In this document: piece after piece, positions 16,730 through 24,715 of the stretch
Position numbering within the stretch: the stretch's first letter is position 1
How the letters are laid out: each line of letters starts with the position of its first letter
NCBI GenBank assembly: GCA_021804565.1
Contig: JAJZHK010000018.1
Location: 1-48,116 of the forward strand
Direction of reading: 5' to 3'
DNA from: Pseudomonadota bacterium
GTDB taxonomy: Bacteria; Pseudomonadota; Gammaproteobacteria; Pseudomonadales; Moraxellaceae
DNA length: 48,116 bases
Notes under the pieces: model-generated
Told to the model about the DNA's origin: nothing
Databases searched by the model: none
Seen by the model: only the letters and a program-made list of their open reading frames with translations
Made by a program: the position numbers and the translations under genes

Positions 16730-17906
16730 GGTAGTAGGTGGTCAAAGGCGGAAAGCCGTTGAACTCGACCGAGGAGTAGGAGTTGGTGTAGGCACCGGTG
16801 GTCAGCCAGTAAAGCCGGTCGCCTACCGCCAGATTGTGCGGCAGGGTGTAGCTGGCCTGCTCGTACATGATGTCTGCGGAGTCGCAGGTCGGACCGGCGA
16901 GCACCACCGAGCCTTCTGCCGAGTGCGAGCCGTCCATCTCCATCTTGTCGCAGTAGAGCGGATATTTGATGGACTCGCCCAAGGTCTCGATCAGGCCCTG
17001 AAACAGACCGACATCACAGTAGACCCAGCGCTTGAGGTCGGTACGCGACTTGCGCGAGATGAGCACCACCTCGGAGACCAGAACCCCCGACTCGCCGACC
17101 AGGGAGCGGCCTGGCTCGAGGATGATCTCGGGAAGCTCGTCACCGTAGTCATCGTGCAGGTAGCGCAGAATTTCCTCGGCATAGACATTGATGGGGTTGA
17201 CCTCGGAGATATAGTTCGCCGGAAAGCCTCCGCCCATATTGATCATCTTGAGCTCGATGTTTTCCTCGAGACGCATCCAGTCAAACATGTACTTGACCTT
17301 GGACAGGGCGGCGTCCCAAACGGCGATGTCGCGTTGCTGCGAGCCGACGTGGAAGGAGATGCCGTAAGGCACGAGTCCCAGCTGTTTGGCCTGCACCAGG
17401 AGATCGATCGCCATATCCGGGTGGCAACCGAATTTACGCGACAGCGGCCATTCTGCCGTTTCACCACCTTCCACCAGGATGCGCACGAAAACCTTGGAGC
17501 CCGGCGCCTGCTCGGCAATATTTTGCAGATCCGCCTTGGAGTCGGTGACATACAGACGTACACCGCGCTCGTAGGCATAGCGGACGTGGGCGGCCTTCTT
17601 GATGGTGTTGCCGTAGGAGATGCGCTCGGCGTCGACACCGGCACCGAGCACCTTGTTCAGCTCATAGATGGAGGCGATGTCAAAATTGCTGCCCATATCG
17701 CGCAACAATTCGATGACCGGCGCCCCCGGATTGGCCTTCAGCGCGTAGTGCACCTTGGCCATAGGAAAGCAGTTGAGCAGCTCCTTGTATTTCTGTCGTA
17801 TCACATTGAGGTCGACGACCAGGAATGGCGTTTCCTTGCCATCTGCAAAGTCCTTGATTTTGTTCCATTCTTCAGTGGTGCAAAAGTCGGTGATACGGGT
17901 GGACAT
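16722..17906 (-). CDS. Ornithine/lysine decarboxylase-like, fold-type III PLP enzyme
   Basis: A 394-residue enzyme of the eukaryotic-type (alanine-racemase-fold) decarboxylase family that makes putrescine from ornithine. The PLP lysine is K57 in VHYALKANPG. Other matches are YGNTIKKAAHVRYA, the HVGSQQ loop, the glycine-rich GGGFPA, the EPGRSLVG phosphate site and the active-site Cys341 in GPTCDSAD. It resembles the SpeC of pseudomonads rather than the large E. coli enzyme of a different fold, so no symbol is assigned. Specificity for ornithine versus lysine cannot be settled by eye. The start MSTRITDFC (17906) is chosen from family alignment; an ATG 30 bases upstream is possible. A candidate promoter is at 18010-18038. 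Confidence 0.9.
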   Translation of the reverse strand: MSTRITDFCTTEEWNKIKDFADGKETPFLVVDLNVIRQKYKELLNCFPMAKVHYALKANPGAPVIELLRDMGSNFDIASIYELNKVLGAGVDAERISYGNTIKKAAHVRYAYERGVRLYVTDSKADLQNIAEQAPGSKVFVRILVEGGETAEWPLSRKFGCHPDMAIDLLVQAKQLGLVPYGISFHVGSQQRDIAVWDAALSKVKYMFDWMRLEENIELKMINMGGGFPANYISEVNPINVYAEEILRYLHDDYGDELPEIILEPGRSLVGESGVLVSEVVLISRKSRTDLKRWVYCDVGLFQGLIETLGESIKYPLYCDKMEMDGSHSAEGSVVLAGPTCDSADIMYEQASYTLPHNLAVGDRLYWLTTGAYTNSYSSVEFNGFPPLTTYYLN

Positions 17907-18009
17907 GGCAGGCGGTCTCCACACAGGACAGAGCATAAGGACATACCAGCATAAGCCGGCCCCGGGTCGGAATGGAGGGTCTCAAGTCCTCCTGCCTCGC
18001 CGCGGGCAA

Positions 18010-18038
18010 AATTTAATGGCAAAGTCGCAACGAATCAA
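18010..18038 (-). promoter_or_regulatory. Candidate promoter for the decarboxylase gene
   Basis: On the minus strand TTGATT (18033-18038), a 17-base spacer and TAAATT (18010-18015) make a moderate sigma70 promoter about 105 bases before the start at 17906. It lies in the only AT-richer patch between this gene and the PhoH-like gene. Confidence 0.4.
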
Positions 18039-18070
18039 GAGCAGGGGCGGATTTTTCACCCTCCCGAACC

Positions 18071-19477
18071 TCAGAGATGCACTTCAGCATACTCTGCCAA
18101 AATCGAACGCGGCACCCCTTCCAGCTGCATATGCCCTCCATGGCGAAAGCCTTTGAAGCGCTCGGTCATGTAGGTCAGGCCGGAACTGGTCGGCGACAGA
18201 TAGGGCGTATCGATCTGCGCCAGATTGCCCAGACAGACGACCTTGGAGCCTTCACCGGCGCGGGTGATGATGGCTTTCATCTGATGCGGCGTCAGGTTCT
18301 GGCACTCATCGATCAAAATGACAGCACGCTGAAAACTGCGGCCGCGGATGTAGTTGAGCGCTTTGAACTGGATATTGGCCTTGCTGCGCACATAGTCGAT
18401 CGAGCCTGAGGGGCTCTCATCGTTGAGGTGCAAGGCCTCGATATTATCAGAGATAGCGCCCAGCCAAGGATCCATTTTTTCTTCTTCGGTCCCCGGCAGA
18501 AATCCCAGCTCCTCCGCCAGCGGCGGCGTCGAGCGGGTGGCGATGATCTTGTTGTAACGCTTGGCCTCGATGATCATCTCGATGGCAGCGGCCAGGGCGA
18601 GGATGGTCTTGCCTGAGCCGGCAGGTCCAGTCAGGCTGACCAGATGCACGTCCGGGTCCTGGAGCAGGTGCAAAGCCATGGCCTGGTGCAGGTTGCGCGG
18701 CTTCAGACCCCAGGCGTGCGCCATCATCAGGCGGTCGCGCGGCAGATCCTCGAGCACCACGCGCTCGGCGTTCAGCTCGCAGACACGCGCCACGAAGCCC
18801 TCCTCATCACAGATGAACTGGTTGAGGTAGAGCGCCGCCGGCAGGTCCTGGCGGGCCAGGAAGTGCAGGGTGCGACCGAGGTGCTGCTGGGTGTCCACCT
18901 GCCTCACCCCCGACCAGAATGAACCCGGGTAGTGCAGATAGCCCTTGCTGATCTGGCGAATATCGGAGACCAGCTGATCGGTGTGATAGTCCTCGGCGGC
19001 CAGACCGCAGGCACGCGCCTTCAGGCGCATATTGATGTCCTTGGTCACCAGGATGACCTTGCTGCTGATGTCGCGCGCCTGCAAGACCACGAGCTGATTG
19101 ATGATGCGGTTGTCGTTGAGCTCGTTGGAAAGAAAGTCCTGCTTGTCCTCGACGAGAGGGTCCATGAGCACCGACAAGGTGCCCTGGCTGGCGGCCTGCG
19201 GGCCGCGTCGTATCGGCACCCCCTGACGCACCTCCTCGGGCTGTGCCGAGCCGAGAACCTGATCGATCAGCCGTATGGCCGCCCGACAGTCGGCGGCGAC
19301 GGCCGACTTGCCCGACTTCAGCTTGTCGAGCTCCTCCAGCACCGTCATCGGCAGGATCACCCGATGCTCCTCAAAATTGAGCACGGCATTGGGATCATGG
19401 ATCAGCACATTGGTGTCAAGAATATAGGACTTTTTTAAAGGCACTGACGCGTTCGTCTCGCTCTGCTGCTCATCCAT
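18071..19477 (-). CDS. PIN domain-PhoH fusion ATPase
   Basis: A 468-residue two-domain protein. Residues 16-150 form a PIN nuclease domain (SYILDTNVLIHDP with Asp21, LEELDKLK, VTKDINMRLKA). Residues 250-468 form the PhoH P-loop ATPase, with Walker A GPAGSGKT at 284-291, Walker B VILIDECQN and sensor-like GNLAQIDTPYL. PIN-PhoH proteins are proposed RNA helicase-ribonucleases; the PIN acidic residues look intact. The ATG at 19477 gives the normal N-terminus. It follows the degenerate GGDEF gene on the same strand across a 67-base gap with a hairpin, so it may have its own start. RNA-processing function is by family knowledge only. Confidence 0.93.
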   Translation of the reverse strand: MDEQQSETNASVPLKKSYILDTNVLIHDPNAVLNFEEHRVILPMTVLEELDKLKSGKSAVAADCRAAIRLIDQVLGSAQPEEVRQGVPIRRGPQAASQGTLSVLMDPLVEDKQDFLSNELNDNRIINQLVVLQARDISSKVILVTKDINMRLKARACGLAAEDYHTDQLVSDIRQISKGYLHYPGSFWSGVRQVDTQQHLGRTLHFLARQDLPAALYLNQFICDEEGFVARVCELNAERVVLEDLPRDRLMMAHAWGLKPRNLHQAMALHLLQDPDVHLVSLTGPAGSGKTILALAAAIEMIIEAKRYNKIIATRSTPPLAEELGFLPGTEEEKMDPWLGAISDNIEALHLNDESPSGSIDYVRSKANIQFKALNYIRGRSFQRAVILIDECQNLTPHQMKAIITRAGEGSKVVCLGNLAQIDTPYLSPTSSGLTYMTERFKGFRHGGHMQLEGVPRSILAEYAEVHL

Positions 19478-19519
19478 GCTCAGCCCTCACCTTCTAGGGA
19501 TAAAAACGTCCGCCAGGGC

Positions 19520-19543
19520 CCATCCCGCTGCCGAGCGGGATGG
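19520..19543 (-). terminator. Hairpin after the degenerate GGDEF gene
   Basis: CCATCCCGCT and AGCGGGATGG form a perfect 10-bp stem with a 4-base loop, directly next to the stop codon at 19545. On the minus strand a five-T run comes only about 15 bases later, so it may be a weak terminator or a processing barrier before the PIN-PhoH gene. Confidence 0.5.
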
Positions 19544-19544
19544 A

Positions 19545-20423
19545 CTAAAAAGCCATTTCATAGGCATGACCGGGATGCCGTTGCGCCTCGCGCAAGGCCT
19601 CGTCGGCCCGCCGGATCAGATCCCAGGGCGTCGAATCGGCATGTGCCATGACCCCACCGATACTCACCCCCTGCGGCATCTGCAGATCGCGCACCTGATC
19701 GAGACTGTCACAGATCTTGGCCGCCAGGGTGATCGCCTCCAGCGAGGTGCCGACCTCTTCCAAAATGAGCGCAAACACATCGCCACCAAGGCGAGCCAGG
19801 GTGTCGGAGCGGCGCACGCTATCGCGTAAACTGCTCGCCACCTGGCGCAACAGCTCATCAGCCTGCGCCTGTCCGCGCGCCGCCAGACGCGGGGCGTAGT
19901 CATCGACCGAGATCATCATCACCGCCACCGCGGTCTTGTTGCGCCGACTGCGCGTCAAGGCCAGCTGCAGGCGGTCCATAAACAGGGCATGCCCGGCCAG
20001 GCCGGTGAGCTCGTCGCGTATGCCATCGCCACCTTCTTCAGGCAAAACCTGCAAAGACAGCAGGATACGCAAGGGCTTGGAGCCGCTCAGCGCCTGCAGG
20101 CTCACCAGTGTCGACAGTTCCTGATCGGCCAGGCGAAAATTCCAGGGCAGTTGTCGCAGAACGGCACCGGCGCGCAGCTGCGCCAGCAACTCGTCCCAGT
20201 CCGGTTGCGGATCCAGGGACAGGCTGAGAGCCTGACCTGGCGCCTGCCCCTCACCCAGCAGCGCACGCAGCGCCGCATTGAGCTCCAGCCAGCGTCCCTG
20301 CTCATCGAGCAGGGCCTGCGCCTGCAGGGACTGCGTGAACGCTTGTTGATAGAGGGTCTCTGCGCCTTGCTTGCGCGACTGTGCCATCGTGTCTTCCCCA
20401 GCGACGATCATGCCCTCAAGCAT
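19545..20423 (-). CDS. PAS-like plus degenerate GGDEF protein, probable c-di-GMP receptor
   Basis: A 292-residue cytoplasmic protein. Residues 22-125 look like a PAS-type sensor (QAQALLDEQGRWLELNAALRALLG...). Residues 135-290 are a GGDEF domain (DELTGLAGHALFMDRLQLAL). The signature is GGDVF at 213-217, so the Glu at the fourth position needed for catalysis is Val216. The inhibitory I-site RxxD (R204-D207) is kept at the right distance. Such proteins usually bind c-di-GMP without making it. The ATG at 20423 has GAGG 7 bases upstream and overlaps the end of the upstream papain-like gene by 16 bases; starts at 20411 or 20387 are possible. It is transcribed with that gene. Inactivity is inferred from the motif. 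Confidence 0.88.
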   Translation of the reverse strand: MLEGMIVAGEDTMAQSRKQGAETLYQQAFTQSLQAQALLDEQGRWLELNAALRALLGEGQAPGQALSLSLDPQPDWDELLAQLRAGAVLRQLPWNFRLADQELSTLVSLQALSGSKPLRILLSLQVLPEEGGDGIRDELTGLAGHALFMDRLQLALTRSRRNKTAVAVMMISVDDYAPRLAARGQAQADELLRQVASSLRDSVRRSDTLARLGGDVFALILEEVGTSLEAITLAAKICDSLDQVRDLQMPQGVSIGGVMAHADSTPWDLIRRADEALREAQRHPGHAYEMAF

Positions 20424-21133
20424 AGATCATCCTCACAAGCTTGCTGAAGAGTCCGCCAAGGCTTGCGCGCCAGCAGGGCTTGCGGCTGGCTCGGATCGCC
20501 ATAGTGCGACTCGGCGGCCAGCGACGAGGCCAGATGCCGGGGCACGTACAGGCGGCTGGGGCGTCCGGGAGCGAGAAACTTCCAGGCCCGCAAGACATCG
20601 ACGACAAATTCGCTGCAGAAGGTCCCCATCCGGGCTTCACCACCCCACCAGGCGCGCAGATTGCTGCGCACATAGTCGAGGTAAGGACGGGTTTGGTGCT
20701 CATGCATGGCCGCCAGGACCTCCGCCCAGGACGGCCGTGGCGCACCCCGCCAGCGGCGCAGCATGATGCGCCCGGGATAGTGCGCCAGCTTGTCGCGCAA
20801 GCGCACCAGCTGCACCCCATCCCCGATACAGACGCCGTGACGGATGTCCTGCAAAGGCGAGCAACGCGTCGCCTCCCAGACCAGGGGCTCGCTGGCCAGT
20901 TCAGGCTCATGGATCAACAAGGCGACATGCGACCAGATCGAACAAGTCGTCCACTTGACCGTTCGCGCCGCCCAGGTGTCTCCGGAAAAAAGCAGAATAT
21001 CTCCCGTGGCCCCCATCGTTGGCTGCGCATCATCCTCTTGTGGGAGAGGCCAGGGCCCCAGCCCTGTCTGAGACACGGTCGCGAGTTCCATGTCTGTGGA
21101 ACTTACGTGGGGGAGATGACCATGACGTGACAA
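20408..21133 (-). CDS. Permuted papain-like (YiiX/YebB, NlpC/P60-type) protein
   Basis: About 241 residues. Features of the circularly permuted NlpC/P60 fold: GDILLFSG at about 44-51, then SIWSHVALLI with His69, an acidic VWEAT (Glu88), and later GTFCSEFVVDVLR with Cys173. In this permuted group the His precedes the Cys. Homologues are amidases or peptidases acting on peptidoglycan or lipid substrates. There is no signal peptide, so a cytoplasmic location is likely. The start is uncertain: the ATGs at 21133 and 21091 and one at 21016 are in frame, and none has a strong ribosome site; the conserved domain begins near residue 40. It overlaps the degenerate GGDEF gene by 16 bases, so the two are probably coregulated. 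Confidence 0.75.
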   Translation of the reverse strand: MSRHGHLPHVSSTDMELATVSQTGLGPWPLPQEDDAQPTMGATGDILLFSGDTWAARTVKWTTCSIWSHVALLIHEPELASEPLVWEATRCSPLQDIRHGVCIGDGVQLVRLRDKLAHYPGRIMLRRWRGAPRPSWAEVLAAMHEHQTRPYLDYVRSNLRAWWGGEARMGTFCSEFVVDVLRAWKFLAPGRPSRLYVPRHLASSLAAESHYGDPSQPQALLARKPWRTLQQACEDDLCLRA

Positions 21134-21216
21134 AGTGACGACGCATTTGCGACAAGCGCGCGCCCTGACTTAACATGCAGGTCCTGACCTTCCCCCCATC
21201 CTTCAAGGAGCCCAGC

Positions 21217-21525
21217 ATGAGTCAATTCGACGGCGTCACGGTCCTCAAAAAGAGCAATGTCTACTTCGATGGACGCTGCATCAGCCACACCGTGGTCTTT
21301 GCCGATGGCAGCCGCAAAACGCTCGGTGTGCTGCTACCTGCGCAGCTGGTCTTCAAGACGGCCGCCCCGGAGGTTATGGAGATCGTGGCGGGCCGCTGCC
21401 GCATGCGCCTGCCCGGTGGCAACTGGCAGGAGCTCGGCCCCGGTCAGTCCTTCAGCATACCCGGCGACAGCTCTTTTGATGTCGACGTCATCGAGACCAC
21501 CGACTACGTCTGTCACTTTGGCTGA
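21217..21525 (+). CDS. ppnP: Pyrimidine/purine nucleoside phosphorylase PpnP
   Basis: A 102-residue small cupin-fold protein of the PpnP (former DUF1255/YaiE) family, which splits nucleosides with phosphate. Matches to E. coli YaiE include SNVYFDGRC (NEYFSGK), [20 protein letters not shown] (GVMVEGEYTFSTAEPEEM), the [10 protein letters not shown] cupin edge and the DYVCHFG end. The ATG at 21217 has AAGGAG 7 bases upstream; an earlier in-frame ATG at 21175 has none. It converges on mpl, and the two coding ends overlap by 13 bases. Size and pattern are normal. Confidence 0.94.
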   Translation: MSQFDGVTVLKKSNVYFDGRCISHTVVFADGSRKTLGVLLPAQLVFKTAAPEVMEIVAGRCRMRLPGGNWQELGPGQSFSIPGDSSFDVDVIETTDYVCHFG

Positions 21526-22871
21526 GACAGACGCGCCAGCAGGCGTCCATGCAGGCCCGCAAAGCTGCCATTGGACATGATCAGCACCTGATCCCCCGCC
21601 TGCAGCAGGTCCTGCAGGCGATCGAGCAGGACCTCGATGTCATCGACGACCTGCGCATGCGGCCCCTGCAAGGCCGCGAGATCCCAGTCGAGGCCCTGGG
21701 CCTGGTACCAGAACACCTGGTCTGCCGCCGCCACGGCCTCACCCAGGCTGGTCTGGTGGACCCCCATGCGCATGGTGTTGGAGCGCGGTTCGATGACGGC
21801 GATGATGCGCCGCTGCGAGCCCACTCTCTGCCGCAGGCCTTGCAAGGTGGTGGCAATCGCCGTCGGGTGATGGGCAAAGTCGTCGTAGACGTCGATGCCC
21901 TGCGGCGACCCGATCAGCTCCAGGCGCCGTTTGACGCCGGGAAAGCGGGTCAAGGCGGCCATCGCCTGCGCCGGCTCCACCCCGACGTCGACAGCGGCGG
22001 CGATGGCCGCCAGCGCATTGTGGCGGTTATGGGCGCCACTCAGCGCCCAATGCACCCAGCCGAGTCGCTGGCCGCGATGCAGGACGGTGAACGCCGAACC
22101 GTCTTCGCCGACCTCACCAATCGACCAATCCGCTTCCGCGACCTCACCCAGACTCTGCCGGCGGCTCCACAAGCCGCGCGCGAGCACGGCGTCGACGGCG
22201 GGTTCCTGGTGCGGATGCAGCAGCAGACCGGAAGCGGGCAGGGTCCGCAGGAGATGATGAAACTGCGTCTGTATCGCCGCCAGGTCCGGGAAGATGTCGG
22301 CATGGTCGTACTCGAGGTTGTTGATCACGAGCGTGCGCGGCCGGTAGTGCACAAACTTCGAGCGCTTGTCGAAGAAAGCCGTATCGTACTCATCGGCCTC
22401 GACCACGAAGCAGGCACCGCTGCCCAGACGGGCACTGCCCGCCAGACCCAGGGGCACGCCACCGATCAGGTAGCCTGGCTGCAATCCGGCCTGCTCGAGG
22501 ATCCAGGCCACCATGCTGGTGGTGGTGGTCTTGCCATGGGTGCCGGCGATGGCGATGACGTGCCGTGTGCGCAGCACCGTCTGCGCCAGCCAGGCGGGTC
22601 CCGAGGTGTAGTCGATGCCCTGATCGAGCACGTACTCGACCGCCGGATTGCCCCGGCTCATGGCATTGCCGATGATCACCAGGTCAGGATGCGGCTGCAG
22701 ATGCTGGCTGCGGTAGCCCTCGCACAGGCGTATGCCCGCGGCCGCCAGCTGGGTGCTCATGGGCGGATAGACACCGGCATCGGAACCCTCCACCTCGTGC
22801 CCGAGAGCGCGCGCCAGGAGCGCCAGCGAGCCCATGAAGGTGCCACAAATTCCCAGTATGTGTATACGCAT
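21513..22871 (-). CDS. mpl: UDP-MurNAc:L-Ala-gamma-D-Glu-meso-DAP ligase (murein recycling)
   Basis: A 452-residue Mur-ligase family enzyme that reattaches recycled tripeptide to UDP-N-acetylmuramate. The N-terminal [20 protein letters not shown] is the Mpl form of the Mur nucleotide site (MurC has GxGGxGM). The ATP loop [11 protein letters not shown], the [19 protein letters not shown] segment, [13 protein letters not shown] and the C-terminal [10 protein letters not shown] all match Mpl. It acts in the cytoplasm. The start ATG 22871 gives the exact family N-terminus. No other murein-recycling gene is near, which is normal for mpl. It is divergent from purE. Confidence 0.97.
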   Translation of the reverse strand: MRIHILGICGTFMGSLALLARALGHEVEGSDAGVYPPMSTQLAAAGIRLCEGYRSQHLQPHPDLVIIGNAMSRGNPAVEYVLDQGIDYTSGPAWLAQTVLRTRHVIAIAGTHGKTTTTSMVAWILEQAGLQPGYLIGGVPLGLAGSARLGSGACFVVEADEYDTAFFDKRSKFVHYRPRTLVINNLEYDHADIFPDLAAIQTQFHHLLRTLPASGLLLHPHQEPAVDAVLARGLWSRRQSLGEVAEADWSIGEVGEDGSAFTVLHRGQRLGWVHWALSGAHNRHNALAAIAAAVDVGVEPAQAMAALTRFPGVKRRLELIGSPQGIDVYDDFAHHPTAIATTLQGLRQRVGSQRRIIAVIEPRSNTMRMGVHQTSLGEAVAAADQVFWYQAQGLDWDLAALQGPHAQVVDDIEVLLDRLQDLLQAGDQVLIMSNGSFAGLHGRLLARLSQPK

Positions 22872-22984
22872 GCCCTGCGCTCATCCTATCTAGCCGACGT
22901 CGATGCGCCGATTATGGCGAGGCTGCTCGACAACTGCAAACCCGGCCAGAACACCTATCTTTGCACTAAAACCGACGAGAGTAT

Positions 22985-23012
22985 TTGACGTCAGCGTAAT
23001 TTTGCTCAAAAT
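22985..23012 (+). promoter_or_regulatory. Candidate purEK promoter
   Basis: TTGACG (22985-22990) and, after 16 bases, CAAAAT (23007-23012) lie 31 bases before the preferred purE start. No clear PurR-type palindrome was seen near it. Confidence 0.4.
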
Positions 23013-23042
23013 ACACGGTTTTCCCTGGCGGTGATGAAGAGC

Positions 23043-23546
23043 ATGGTCTCCAACGCTTGTAAGATAGGCATCATCATGGGCTCACAGTCTGACTGGAGCA
23101 CCATGCAACACGCTTCATCGACACTGCGCGAGCTCGGTATCGAGCACGAAGTCGAGATCGTTTCCGCGCATCGCACCCCTGACAAGCTGTCCAGCTACGC
23201 CAAATCGGCGCGCTTGCGCGGCCTGCACGCCATCATCGCCGGTGCCGGTGGCGCCGCTCATCTGCCGGGCATGTGCGCCGCCTGGACCTCCCTGCCGGTG
23301 CTCGGGGTGCCCGTCGAGTCCCAGATTCTGCGCGGCCAGGACTCGCTCCTGTCGATCGTGCAGATGCCGGCCGGCATACCGGTCGGCACCCTGGCCATAG
23401 GCAAGGCCGGCGCCATCAATGCCGCCTTGCTGGCGGCAGCCATCCTCGCCCTGCACGACGAGGAGCTGCGGGCACGGCTCGACGCCTACCGGCAGGCGCA
23501 AACCGACCGTGTCCTGGCGCATCCGCGCCCTGAAGATGCGGCCTGA
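23043..23546 (+). CDS. purE: N5-carboxyaminoimidazole ribonucleotide mutase
   Basis: A 167-residue enzyme of purine synthesis converting N5-CAIR to CAIR, acting after PurK. Motifs: [14 protein letters not shown], the active-site [10 protein letters not shown] and the [14 protein letters not shown] loop, then [20 protein letters not shown]. The start at 23043 is chosen because GGTGAT lies about 7-8 bases upstream; ATG 23034 and GTG 23031 are in-frame alternatives without a clear ribosome site. purK follows after 20 bases, as in E. coli. Length is normal for the class I enzyme. Confidence 0.96.
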   Translation: MVSNACKIGIIMGSQSDWSTMQHASSTLRELGIEHEVEIVSAHRTPDKLSSYAKSARLRGLHAIIAGAGGAAHLPGMCAAWTSLPVLGVPVESQILRGQDSLLSIVQMPAGIPVGTLAIGKAGAINAALLAAAILALHDEELRARLDAYRQAQTDRVLAHPRPEDAA

Positions 23547-23566
23547 ACCGCGACGCTGGAGCTTGC

Positions 23567-24667
23567 ATGAAACCCTTGCCCCGACTTGGTATTTTTGGTG
23601 GCGGTCAGCTCGGCCGCATGCTGGCCATGGCCGCCCTGCCGCTGGACGTCCGCTGCAGCTTCTATGAACCGGCCGCCGCGGCCCCCGCAGCGGTCCTCGG
23701 CCCCTGCTTAGGCGACGCCCGGCACAGCCCGGCAGGCCTGGCTGACTTTCTCGCCAGCGCCGACGTCTTCACCTATGAGTTTGAGAACATCGATGTCGCC
23801 CTGGTCGAGGCCATCGCGGCGCACAAACCTGTCTATCCCGGCATCGTCTCTTTGCAAAAGGCACAGCACCGGCTGGCCGAGAAGAGCCTGTTCGGTGAGC
23901 TCGGCATTCCCACCCCGGCCTGGCGTCCGGTGCACAGCCGTGAGGACCTCGAGCAGGCTGCCGGTGCGCTGGGTCTGCCGATGGTGGTCAAGACCGCGAC
24001 CATGGGCTACGACGGCAAGGGCCAGTTCGTCCTCCGCCATAGCGACGAGCTCGATGCCTGCTGGGACGCCCTGGGGGGACAAGGCAGCCTGATCGCCGAA
24101 AGCTTTGTGGCTTTCCGGCGCGAGCTGTCGATCATCGCGGTGCGCGCCCATGATGGCCAAACCGTGATCTATCCCCTCAGCGAGAATCGCCACCAGCAAG
24201 GCATCCTCAGCATCAGCCGCGTCCCTGCCGCGGCGGTCACGGCGGCGACGCTGGAGCAGGCACAGACCTACATACGCCGTCTGCTCGATCATCTGCAGCA
24301 CGTCGGCGCCTTGACCCTGGAGCTCTTCGACACCGAGCAGGGTCTGCTCGCCAATGAAATGGCGCCGCGGGTGCACAACAGCGGCCACTGGAGCATCGAA
24401 GGGGCCGAGTGTTCGCAGTTCGAGAACCATGTACGCGCGGTTCTCGGTCTGCCCCTGGGCAGCACCGCGTGCCCGCGCCCGACCGCCATGCTCAATATCA
24501 TCGGCCGCCACCCCGATCGTGACAAAGTCCTCGCTGTCACCGGGGCGCACCTGCATCTTTACGGCAAAACTGCGCGTCCCGGACGCAAGCTCGGCCATAT
24601 CACCGTCAGCGCCGATGACCCGCAGACCCTGGAGGGCAAGGTGGCGCAGCTGCAGGCCTTGCTCTAG
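23567..24667 (+). CDS. purK: N5-carboxyaminoimidazole ribonucleotide synthase
   Basis: A 366-residue ATP-grasp enzyme that carboxylates AIR with bicarbonate and ATP, feeding PurE. Visible: the N-terminal GIFGGGQLGRMLAMAA, the FENIDVALVEAI region, ATP-grasp segments VVKTATMGYDGKGQ and ELSIIAVR, and the metal site LLANEMAPRVHNSGHW. The ATG at 23567 has GGAG 6 bases upstream. It forms the two-gene purEK operon. Its stop lies inside the left arm of a 13-bp inverted repeat that separates it from the convergent oxidoreductase gene. Confidence 0.97.
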   Translation: MKPLPRLGIFGGGQLGRMLAMAALPLDVRCSFYEPAAAAPAAVLGPCLGDARHSPAGLADFLASADVFTYEFENIDVALVEAIAAHKPVYPGIVSLQKAQHRLAEKSLFGELGIPTPAWRPVHSREDLEQAAGALGLPMVVKTATMGYDGKGQFVLRHSDELDACWDALGGQGSLIAESFVAFRRELSIIAVRAHDGQTVIYPLSENRHQQGILSISRVPAAAVTAATLEQAQTYIRRLLDHLQHVGALTLELFDTEQGLLANEMAPRVHNSGHWSIEGAECSQFENHVRAVLGLPLGSTACPRPTAMLNIIGRHPDRDKVLAVTGAHLHLYGKTARPGRKLGHITVSADDPQTLEGKVAQLQALL

Positions 24668-24715
24668 GACAAGATCCCGCCCATAGCTTTCATTGTATTG
24701 AAGGGATCTTGTCCT
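24666..24715. terminator. Long perfect inverted repeat between convergent purK and oxidoreductase genes
   Basis: AGGACAAGATCCC (24666-24678) and its exact complement (24703-24715) give a 13-bp stem with a 24-base loop. The left arm covers the last base pair of the purK stop; the right arm encodes the EDKIP codons near the end of the minus-strand gene. There is no T-run, so it may act as a two-way barrier or mRNA 3'-end protector. Confidence 0.6.

Noticed and set aside
19545-20423. Active diguanylate cyclase
   Set aside because: The signature is GGDVF, without the Glu needed for catalysis.
21549-22988. Plus-strand open frame of 479 codons opposite mpl
   Set aside because: mpl is complete and well conserved; the opposite frame has no motif and no start site.
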